Source of the DNA: Enterocloster asparagiformis
GTDB taxonomy: Bacteria > Bacillota > Clostridia > Lachnospirales > Lachnospiraceae
Reading direction: 5' to 3'
Length of the DNA stretch: 64,000 bases
Assembly (NCBI GenBank): GCA_018380885.1
Contig: JAGZSY010000006.1
Coordinates: 1-64,000 of the forward strand
Made by a program: the position numbers and the translations under genes. Shown in pieces: positions 52,900 through 60,020 of the stretch. The notes under the pieces are model-generated. The model searched no databases. It was not told where the DNA came from and saw only the letters and a list, made by a program, of their open reading frames with translations. The number at the start of each line of letters is the position of its first letter. Position 1 is the first letter of the stretch.

Positions 52900-53505
52900 C
52901 TAAAGATTAATGAAGTTTTTCAGAATCGCCAGACCCACCTCGCCGCTCTTTTCCGGGTGGAACTGGCAGGCGAACACATTATCCCGCTCCACCGAGGCGT
53001 GGATGTCTGTGCTGTACCAGGTGGAGGCGGCCACAATGGACGGGTCCGCGGCTTTCAGATAATAGGAATGGACAAAATAGACGTAGGCTCCGCTGCCGAT
53101 GCCGGAGAAAAGCCTGGCATCCGGACGGATATCCAAAGAATTCCAGCCCATATGAGGCACCTTAAGCCCAGGGCTGTCCGGTATTTTGAGAATCCTGCCG
53201 GGCAGAAGCCCCAGGCCCTTCACGCCGGGGGTCTCATCGCTGCTCTCAAACAGTAGCTGAAGCCCCAGGCATATCCCCAGAAACGGCGTTCCCTGATCCG
53301 CCACCTTGCAGATCACCTCCGTCAGATTGTACTGACAGAGCTTTTCCATGGCATCCCCAAAGGAGCCCACCCCCGGAAGAATCACCTTGTCCGCGCTGAG
53401 AATCTCCTGGGGGCTGCGGGTGATCACCGCCGTCTCCCCCAGCGCTGTCAGGGCTTTTTCCACGCTGCGCAGATTGCCTGCATCGTAATCGATAATCGCT
53501 ATCAT
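52900..53505 (-). CDS. hisH: Imidazole glycerol phosphate synthase, glutamine amidotransferase subunit
   Basis: 201 residues, class I amidotransferase. Nucleophile motif LGICLGLQLLFE with the catalytic cysteine at about 82, and the His-Glu pair in CQFHPEKSG. Supplies ammonia to HisF. The ATG at 53505 is preferred over 53511 because GAGG lies nine bases before it. Upstream, 53512-53656 is a GC-rich gap with no feature I can support. Confidence 0.97.
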   Translation of the reverse strand: MIAIIDYDAGNLRSVEKALTALGETAVITRSPQEILSADKVILPGVGSFGDAMEKLCQYNLTEVICKVADQGTPFLGICLGLQLLFESSDETPGVKGLGLLPGRILKIPDSPGLKVPHMGWNSLDIRPDARLFSGIGSGAYVYFVHSYYLKAADPSIVAASTWYSTDIHASVERDNVFACQFHPEKSGEVGLAILKNFINL

Positions 53506-53656
53506 CGGCATTTACCTCTCTGTCCGGTTTTTTCGTATTTTAACACATCAACGCGACGCTGTCCACGAAAACCGGCGAAAACACGGCCGACGGCTGGAAC
53601 TGCCGGCCCCCCCGGACGCCGCGGTCCTTCCCCGCCGTCCCCGGCCCCGGCGACCC

Positions 53657-54358
53657 TCACCGCCTGGCTCCGGCCTCTGCGGCAAGCGCTAAAATCCAAT
53701 CCACGGAATCCATGGCCACGCGGCCGGCCCGCTCTCCCACCTCGCCGGGGAGCTGGCTTAAGGTCCTGTGGACGCGCAGCAGGTAGGACTTCTGGTTCAC
53801 ATACACAATCTTCTCAAAAGGCCAGCGGATCACGGTGGGGCTGTCAAAGCCCACGCCCAGCTCCAGCATCAGCAGGCTGCGGTTTAAGGTGCCGGCCTGC
53901 CAGGTCTTGTAGGCGGCCCACCGAGGCAGATACCCCTCCTCAATATACTTCTCCGCCTGGATGGTATTTCCGGTCAGCGGCGCGCCGCAGTGGGGGCAGA
54001 TGTCGCCCTCAGCCTCCCCCTCCTCCCAGATATCCTTGGTGCAGGACTTGGAGCACTGGCGCCAGTGGATATTTCCACAGGGCGCCACGATCCGTTTTTC
54101 GTCAAAGGGCGTGTCGTACAAAGCCCCGTCGGTAACGGTGGTGACAAGATAGCAGTCCTTGTGCTTTACCAGCCCGTACAGAGCCTCATAGGCGCTGCGC
54201 AGCCGGCTCTGAGCCTCATCGCGCAGCAGGCTGCGCTCCCGGACCGGCCGGCCGTCGTCGGCCAGCTCCCATTCCCCGCCCAGGCCGATCACGACCTTCT
54301 CCGCCTGGTCCAGGCGGTCCAATACCGCAAGCTTCAATTCCTTCGCATCTATTTCCAT
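53657..54358 (-). CDS. Sir2-like protein with altered active-site motifs
   Basis: 233 residues. The Sir2 layout is recognisable: a nucleotide-binding start (EKVVIGLGGEW where sirtuins have GAGxS), a central LVTTVTDGAL in place of TQNID, then PCGNIHWRQC where sirtuins have HG with the catalytic histidine. The zinc ribbon follows (QCSKSC and ICPHC). Because the histidine is replaced, deacetylase activity is doubtful; ADP-ribose binding or transfer is possible. AGGAGATGAGATC precedes ATG at 54358; the gene lies 45 nt after dacF. Confidence 0.75.
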   Translation of the reverse strand: MEIDAKELKLAVLDRLDQAEKVVIGLGGEWELADDGRPVRERSLLRDEAQSRLRSAYEALYGLVKHKDCYLVTTVTDGALYDTPFDEKRIVAPCGNIHWRQCSKSCTKDIWEEGEAEGDICPHCGAPLTGNTIQAEKYIEEGYLPRWAAYKTWQAGTLNRSLLMLELGVGFDSPTVIRWPFEKIVYVNQKSYLLRVHRTLSQLPGEVGERAGRVAMDSVDWILALAAEAGARR

Positions 54359-54403
54359 GATCTCATCTCCTGTGCTGCCGGGAGGTAAACGCCGGCACCG
54401 GTC

Positions 54404-55864
54404 CTACCGGTCCCCAAAGCGCTCCCGCCGCAGCCGCTCAAACTCTTCCTCAGATACTCCGCTCTCCCGCAAGCGCTGGCGGCGGCGCTCCCGGCGGCGG
54501 GCCAGCTCCTCCCGCTCCCGCTTCTTTTCGCGCCAGATAAAGAAAACCAATCCCACGGCGGCCCCAACGGCCACCACAGCGGCAACGGCGAAAAGGATGG
54601 CGGAAAGGCTCATGCTGAAGCCTTTCCCTGTATCCTGGGGCTGGACGGAGGCCGGCGTTTCCGATGGGTTCTCAGCCCCGGCCGCGCCGGACTGGGCTAT
54701 CTGCTCCTGACGCTCAATCTCCGCCAGTACGGATCTGGAGAACAGCCAAGCGCTGCCCACCTTCCGCTCATTGTACTGATATTCCACCAACGCAACCGCT
54801 CCCTTGGGATGATCCGCCGGAATCTGAGTCACCAGATTCCGCTCCGCATCCGTGAAGGCCGCTCCCTTGGGAACCGTAATCACAGCCGCGCTGTCCAGGT
54901 AGAGGTCCGACGGGGCGTAGGATTCGCCTCCCACCTGCACGGGCTCTTCTCCGGTGGTGTAGGCGCTCTCGTTTTCCGCAATATTAACGTTTTCAAAATT
55001 GGAAAAGCCAAACTCCAGCAGGCTCTTGGAATCCAGATAATACTGGGGCTGAGTTCCTTTGAGCACGACGGAGATCAGACGTTTTCCATTCCGCTCGGCC
55101 AACGTCACCAGCGTATTTCCCGCCAGGGAGGTAAAGCCTGTCTTGCCCGCCATAACGCCCTCGCAGTAAAACTGGCTGGAGGGGTCCTCGGCCATGATCA
55201 GCTTGTGTTCCATGTTGAAGCTGGCGCCATTGGGATTGTTGGCCGTGGCGCCGATGGAATGACTCTTGGCGGAGTCGATCTCCAGCAGCTTCTCGTTGTC
55301 AAACGCCTCCCGGGCGATCAGCGCCATGTCGTACGCGCTCACGTACTGGTTGTCGTCGTTTAAGCCCGATGGATTGGCAAAGCGGCTCTCCGTACAGCCG
55401 ATCGCCGCGATGCGGTCGTTCATCATCTTCACAAAAGCATCGCGGGAGCCGGCTACATGCTCCGCCAGGGCGTTGGCCGCCTGGTTGCTGGAGAGCAGGA
55501 GCAGCATATACAGGCAGTCCTCCACGCTCAGCTGGTCCCCGGTCTCCATGTGCAGCTTGTTGCCGCTGCCCGATTCCACATCATAGACCGCAGACTGGGA
55601 GAACGTTACCATGTCGTCCAGCCTGCTGTTCTCGATCACTACCAGAGCGGTGAGAAGCTTTGTGATGCTGGCCGGAGCATAGGGCAGGTGGATATTCTGG
55701 CCGAATATGACTGCGCCGGAGTCCTTGTCCATGACGATACCGCTCTCCGCCATAATCCCCGTATCCGCGGGCCATTCAGGGCGCGCGAAGGCGCTGAAAC
55801 TGGCAGCCGCGCTCATTGCCGCCGCCAGGATAAAACAGGTGATTCTTTTTATTTTTCGGTTCAT
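54404..55864 (-). CDS. dacF: D-alanyl-D-alanine carboxypeptidase (PBP5/DacF family)
   Basis: 486 residues. Signal peptide (ITCFILAAAMSAAASFSAFA), then the penicillin-binding domain with SITK (SxxK), SSN (SxN) and KTGFT (KTG) in order. A C-terminal membrane helix (AILFAVAAVVAVGAAVGLVF) and a highly charged Arg/Glu tail follow. It trims the pentapeptide side chain of peptidoglycan outside the membrane. AGGGGAAAAAGA precedes ATG at 55864. The C-terminal transmembrane anchor replaces the usual amphipathic helix. Confidence 0.94.
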   Translation of the reverse strand: MNRKIKRITCFILAAAMSAAASFSAFARPEWPADTGIMAESGIVMDKDSGAVIFGQNIHLPYAPASITKLLTALVVIENSRLDDMVTFSQSAVYDVESGSGNKLHMETGDQLSVEDCLYMLLLLSSNQAANALAEHVAGSRDAFVKMMNDRIAAIGCTESRFANPSGLNDDNQYVSAYDMALIAREAFDNEKLLEIDSAKSHSIGATANNPNGASFNMEHKLIMAEDPSSQFYCEGVMAGKTGFTSLAGNTLVTLAERNGKRLISVVLKGTQPQYYLDSKSLLEFGFSNFENVNIAENESAYTTGEEPVQVGGESYAPSDLYLDSAAVITVPKGAAFTDAERNLVTQIPADHPKGAVALVEYQYNERKVGSAWLFSRSVLAEIERQEQIAQSGAAGAENPSETPASVQPQDTGKGFSMSLSAILFAVAAVVAVGAAVGLVFFIWREKKREREELARRRERRRQRLRESGVSEEEFERLRRERFGDR

Positions 55865-55979
55865 TCTTTTTCCCCTAACACACGATTGATGCCGCAAATG
55901 GGCATACTACGAAAACAGTTTACCATTTTCGGCATTAATCGTCAATCAATCGCGTTACATTTCGGGAAGATTTAACAGG

Positions 55980-56327
55980 GAATCTCTGGGGGATTGTAAT
56001 GAGAGAAGGATGGTGCAGATTTTAAGCGGCGGGCCTTAAAATGACAATTCCCTGGAATCTGCTTTTCTATATCAATTAAAAAGGTGTTACAAAACAGACC
56101 GAACCAGTTTTGTAACACCCGTCTTATATTTCTATAAATCTACTTCATAATTGTTTTGCGGAATTATTGTTTTTACCTTTTTAAACGCTGCTGCATATCG
56201 TTCTGAACTGTTAAAAAGGCGTCACCACCTTCTGATTCGGTCTAAAAAAATGATCGTACAATCAGCGTCTCCTATCGCAAGGCACACGATGTGACCACCA
56301 TAAAAAAGTTCAATCGCCCCGGTCTTT
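55980..56327. other. 350-nt intergenic gap with one inverted repeat
   Basis: GGTGTTACAAAAC (56083-56095) pairs with GTTTTGTAACACC (56107-56119), a 13-bp stem with an 11-nt loop, followed by CGTCTTATATT rather than a clean T-run. No gene or promoter is supported in the rest. Confidence 0.4.
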
Positions 56328-57071
56328 TTACATATTCCCCCGCAGCTTGTCCACCACAATGGTCATAAACTCCCTCACCATATAGTGAGGCAGCAGGACC
56401 CCGGAGTAAGGGACAGCAATCCCGCATACTGCGTGTCCACCCCGCTTTTTGGCGATGGCCACGGCGCGGTACACGTGGAAATTGCTGCTCAGCACGCCTA
56501 CACGCGCCGTGTCGTCCCCGATCAGACCGTAGCTGAAGCGGATATTTTCAGCCGTGCTCATAGAGCTATCCTCCCGCACGATCCGTTCCAACGGCACGCC
56601 CAGGCGCACCAGCTCCCGCTCCATGCACTCCGCCTCCGTGATGTCCTCCCCCGGCCCCTTGCCTCCTGAGACAATGGCTGTGGTGCGCGGATTCTCCTTC
56701 AGATAGCGGGCCGCCGCCTCAATCCGGCCGCGCAGGGCCTGCCCGGGGGTATTCCCCTTCACCGCCGCCCCCAGCACAACCAGATAGTCCAGGTCCCGTT
56801 CTCCCTGACTGCTAAGCCCCGAGATCACGGCAGACTCTGCCAGAAGAAACACGGCCAGTGACAAAACAAACGCGGCGCGGACAGAAATGCGGATCACGGC
56901 CGGCACCATGGCCCAAATTTCCTGAAACCATCCCAGTCCGGCCGCCGCACAGCCCAGTCCGATCACCGGCCAGATCCACAGGGCGGAAATCTTAAAATTC
57001 CCGCAAAGCCCGCACACAACGTAATAGAGCAGGCACAATATCCCCACTGCTAAAAATAGTTTCTCCTTCAC
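56328..57071 (-). CDS. YdcF/ElyC/SanA-like DUF218 protein
   Basis: 247 residues with three N-terminal membrane helices, then the DUF218 domain: LDYLVVLGAAVKGNTPGQAL, IVSGGKGPGEDITEAE, and EDSSMSTAENIRFS. This domain acts outside the membrane and is linked to envelope polymer metabolism in E. coli (ElyC, SanA). Substrate unknown. The start is GTG at 57071 with CAGGAG upstream. Confidence 0.9.
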   Translation of the reverse strand: MKEKLFLAVGILCLLYYVVCGLCGNFKISALWIWPVIGLGCAAAGLGWFQEIWAMVPAVIRISVRAAFVLSLAVFLLAESAVISGLSSQGERDLDYLVVLGAAVKGNTPGQALRGRIEAAARYLKENPRTTAIVSGGKGPGEDITEAECMERELVRLGVPLERIVREDSSMSTAENIRFSYGLIGDDTARVGVLSSNFHVYRAVAIAKKRGGHAVCGIAVPYSGVLLPHYMVREFMTIVVDKLRGNM

Positions 57072-57117
57072 TGTGAAAACTCCTGTCGCCTGATCTTTTT
57101 TAAAGCATAACAGATTT

Positions 57118-57405
57118 TCACAGAGACTTCAACAACTTAATATTTTCTGCTCTGATCCGGTCGTTCTCCTCAGGTGAGAGGTTTGGATCGTCCAGTTCGT
57201 AGCGCCGGCATGGCAGCTCCCCGCATTTTCCGCAGTTCGGAAGTTTCTTCTGATTGACGCAGCAATCGTATTTCTCGCATATAGTTTGTCCGATATATTC
57301 CCCCCAGAAGACCTTCCCCTGGATCTCCTCGCAGCCCTTACACTGGCTGGGATAATATTCACATTCGGAGCAGAACACCCCGCAGCAGCTCATCATTTGT
57401 TCCAT
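57118..57405 (-). CDS. DUF3795 family cysteine-rich protein
   Basis: 95 residues. CCGVFCSECEYYPSQCKGC, then CEKYDCC and CGKCGELPCRRY, give the usual series of paired cysteines, suggesting zinc or an iron-sulfur cluster. Function unknown. AAAAGGGGAATACAT before the ATG at 57405 fixes the start; the frame to 57498 is not used. The broken gene at 303-803 looks like a relative. Confidence 0.85.
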   Translation of the reverse strand: MEQMMSCCGVFCSECEYYPSQCKGCEEIQGKVFWGEYIGQTICEKYDCCVNQKKLPNCGKCGELPCRRYELDDPNLSPEENDRIRAENIKLLKSL

Positions 57406-57420
57406 ATGTATTCCCCTTTT

Positions 57421-57469
57421 TAATAAAAATACCCGGACAGCGGCATGTTGACCACGCCGCCTGTCCGGG
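57421..57469 (-). terminator. Terminator of the TfoX-like gene
   Basis: CCCGGACAG (57432-57440) pairs with CTGTCCGGG (57461-57469). Read leftward, ATTTTTATTA follows. Confidence 0.8.
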
Positions 57470-57523
57470 CGGTTCTTTTGTTGAAAACAACAGGCCACAG
57501 TTTGAGCTTGCGGCCTATTGTTT

Positions 57524-57886
57524 TCAACTGTTCCGGCGGGACTCCCCGTCCTCTGTCTTTCTCTTTGGCTTTCTCTTCGCCCTTGGCTTGGGAGCGGGCA
57601 GCTCCTGGCAGGTCTGCCGGATCAGCTTTGCCAGGAACTCCCTGTCCTCGATCTCCTCCACCGGCAGGAATCTGGCGCCCTCGTGGGGTGAGGCGATCTC
57701 CGCGTCCGGCAGCAGCCGTCTGCCCGCCTCCGTGATCTTGAGGTACAGCTGGTTGCCCTCCACGGTGCCGAAAAACTTCCCGTCACAGTACACGCCGTAT
57801 TCGCCGAACAGCCTGCGGTAAGTGATCACCCCGGCGCCGCTTAACTGTCCCGCCACAAATTCCATAAACTCCCTGGTGGTCGCCAT
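57524..57886 (-). CDS. TfoX N-terminal-domain protein
   Basis: 120 residues. EFMEFVAGQLSGAGVITYRRLFGEYGVY and KFFGTVEGNQLYLK are the TfoX/Sxy N-terminal domain core. A basic tail (KPRAKRKPKRKTE) ends it. In gamma-proteobacteria TfoX drives competence; standalone domains in Clostridia have no proven role. It is last in a leftward group with the GyrI-like gene. Its ribosome binding site, AAAAAGGGGAGAATCAT, is perfectly complementary over 11 nt to the exposed part of the small RNAs at 4930 and 7150. Confidence 0.88.
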   Translation of the reverse strand: MATTREFMEFVAGQLSGAGVITYRRLFGEYGVYCDGKFFGTVEGNQLYLKITEAGRRLLPDAEIASPHEGARFLPVEEIEDREFLAKLIRQTCQELPAPKPRAKRKPKRKTEDGESRRNS

Positions 57887-57901
57887 ATGATTCTCCCCTT
57901 T

Positions 57902-58357
57902 TTACCGCAGTCCGATATACATATGAATTTCGGCCTGGTCCATGTCGCTGTTCTGGTACTCCTCATAATCCCCGCCGTAGGACCTGTCTAAGTCCATGGT
58001 CCAGAGCGCCTGCCAGAAATCAGCCACCGCCTGGTGCAAATCACCCTTGACGATAAATTTCGCATAGCGGCCGGCCGGTATCCGCTTTACGGCGCAGCCA
58101 TCCGGCACAGGCTCCGCCGCCGATACCTCACATCCCACCGTGATGTCGTAATCCCCGTTCATGTCCGCGGCGTAGTCGGAGTAGAGGCCGATGGCCTTGC
58201 CGCTTACCTTGTTGGGGATGGCGGCATAGACGCCCTCGCCGTAAAACCTGGTCCACAGGCCCCCGATCACCTGGGGCATGTCCTGCGCGTTGTTGTTGGT
58301 GCGCCCGCATAAGCCCACTAATATTTTTTCTTCCATATTTAAAATCTCGTATTCCAT
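57902..58357 (-). CDS. GyrI-like / AraC effector-binding domain protein
   Basis: 151 residues. EYEILNMEEKILVGLCGRT, then GLYSDYAADMNGDYDITVG and IPAGRYAKFIVKGDL, match the GyrI-like small-molecule-binding fold found alone or fused to MerR/AraC regulators. No DNA-binding domain is present. It neighbours a WYL regulator and a TfoX-like gene, a grouping seen often in Firmicutes. AGGTGATTAAA precedes ATG at 58357. Confidence 0.85.
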   Translation of the reverse strand: MEYEILNMEEKILVGLCGRTNNNAQDMPQVIGGLWTRFYGEGVYAAIPNKVSGKAIGLYSDYAADMNGDYDITVGCEVSAAEPVPDGCAVKRIPAGRYAKFIVKGDLHQAVADFWQALWTMDLDRSYGGDYEEYQNSDMDQAEIHMYIGLR

Positions 58358-58416
58358 TTTAATCACCTGATTCCTTTCCTTTGAATATTACCAGTGTACC
58401 ACTTCAAACAGGACAT

Positions 58417-59331
58417 CTATGCGTCACCATTATATTTTTTTGCAATTTCCGACACCATATCCCTAAACCGCGGGCGCAGTTCCTCCGGCTGCAGCAGCTC
58501 CACCGCCGGACCGAAGCTGAGCAGCCAGCCGAACAGGGTTTCCGGGTCCGTGAAACCGCGGACAAACAGCAGGCGGCCGTCGTCCATCTCCTCAAAGCTC
58601 TCCGGCCCGTACTCCTCCATCAACCTCCACCGCATCTCCGGCTCAAACACGGCGGCGGCCTCAAAGGCTGCGGGAAACACCCTGTCCGGGCTGGCGTCGT
58701 AGGCAGGGTATTGCCTGGGCGCAAAGCTTTCCTCCCTACGGCGCAGGCGCGCCATGCGGTGCAGCTTAAACAGGCGGTAATCCTGCCGTTCCAGGCAGTA
58801 TCCCCAGACGTACCAGGAGGACCACTGGAAAATGAGCACATAGGGTTCAATCTTCCGGTGTCCTTCCCCGCCGGGCGAAAAGTAGTCGAACTCGATCAGG
58901 AAGCGCTCCTCGGCCGCCGACAAAATCAGCTCGATCTTGGGCGCCAGCGCTTCCTTGTAATAGGAGGACAGATCGATGGCAATATGGCTGTCGGCGGCCA
59001 GGATCAGCCCCTGCCTGACCGAGAGCTTATCCATGAGCTGCCTGTATTGGCTGCTGCCCGAAACGCTGTCAAGGCCTTTCAGTCCCGTGAGTATGGACTG
59101 CATCTCCCTGGATGTAAGCAGGGTGCGGTCCACCCGGTAGCCGTCCATGATGGAGATGCCCCCCTCCCGGCCCTGGGTGGTCACAATGGGGATCCCCGCC
59201 TTGCACAGAGCTTCTACATCCCGGATAATGGTCCGCCGTGAAACCTCGAATTTTTCCGCCAGATAAGGGGCGGTGACCTTCTCCTGCTGGAGCAGGATGG
59301 ATAAGATACCGATCAGACGGTCAATTTTCAT
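58417..59331 (-). CDS. YafY-type WYL-domain transcriptional regulator
   Basis: 304 residues. The N-terminal HTH_11 reads LLQQEKVTAPYLAEKFEVSRRT, then TTQGREGG. A WYL domain follows (WSSWYVWGYCLERQDYRLFKLHRM) with a C-terminal WCX extension. WYL domains sense nucleic acids or cyclic nucleotides in several regulators; the ligand here is unknown. It overlaps the DUF3788 gene by 11 nt, so the two are translationally coupled. Confidence 0.93.
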   Translation of the reverse strand: MKIDRLIGILSILLQQEKVTAPYLAEKFEVSRRTIIRDVEALCKAGIPIVTTQGREGGISIMDGYRVDRTLLTSREMQSILTGLKGLDSVSGSSQYRQLMDKLSVRQGLILAADSHIAIDLSSYYKEALAPKIELILSAAEERFLIEFDYFSPGGEGHRKIEPYVLIFQWSSWYVWGYCLERQDYRLFKLHRMARLRRREESFAPRQYPAYDASPDRVFPAAFEAAAVFEPEMRWRLMEEYGPESFEEMDDGRLLFVRGFTDPETLFGWLLSFGPAVELLQPEELRPRFRDMVSEIAKKYNGDA

Positions 59332-59821
59332 CTCTTGTCCGTTTACCTTTCCCGCGCCCTTTTTTCTCCCTGACCGTAACAGGCCCCGGCGCGATGCCCA
59401 TGGACCGCAGCTTGAGCAGCACCAGCTCCTCCAGATCCCGCTCCGTCCCTCCGTCGCGTATCTCCAAAAACAGCCAGCGGCTTCCCCTGAACACCTTGGT
59501 ATCCCTGAACTTCTCCCGCGTATAGGGCGTAAACTCCTCCAGGCGCGCCTCCAGCTCCATCATGCTGTCGCCGCCGGTCAGGATCATGCAGATAAAATAT
59601 CCGTCCATGGGATAGACTGTGCATACATTTTTACCACTCTTTTTAAATTTGATATTCCACCCGGTCTGCATGGCGCAGGCGCTGTACTCCATTTTCGGAA
59701 CCACCGGACAGTTCTGTCTCATAAAGGCCAGGAACGTCTCCCCCAGCAGCGGCCCGGAAAACTCCCCCGCCTCGTCCACAGTGGGCATGTGATCCTTTCC
59801 GTATAACAATTTCCATTCCAT
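59321..59821 (-). CDS. DUF3788 family protein
   Basis: 166 residues. TGWNIKFKKSGKNVCTVYP and YFICMILTGG are the DUF3788 core; a basic KKGRGKGKRTRDEN tail follows. Function unknown. It is first in an operon with the WYL regulator. GACAGGAGGAATCACAT precedes the ATG at 59821. Confidence 0.82.
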   Translation of the reverse strand: MEWKLLYGKDHMPTVDEAGEFSGPLLGETFLAFMRQNCPVVPKMEYSACAMQTGWNIKFKKSGKNVCTVYPMDGYFICMILTGGDSMMELEARLEEFTPYTREKFRDTKVFRGSRWLFLEIRDGGTERDLEELVLLKLRSMGIAPGPVTVREKKGRGKGKRTRDEN

Positions 59822-59945
59822 ATGTGATTCCTCCTGTCATATTTTTCTGCCTCTATCATGCCACGAAAAACATGACATCTATATGTCATCATTATAGCGG
59901 AACCCTGATAAATTGGGAAGAGAATTTTCCGCGGGCTGAAAATGC

Positions 59946-59974
59946 TTGCAAAGTAGATTTTTCTGCTATAAAAT
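59946..59974 (+). promoter_or_regulatory. Promoter of the ABC-class ATPase gene
   Basis: TTGCAA at 59946-59951, 17-bp spacer, TAAAAT at 59969-59974; start near 59981. Confidence 0.6.
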
Positions 59975-60020
59975 TAGAAGGTATTTTGAGAAAAGGAGAG
60001 CGCGTTTGCGCGGTGAAAAT

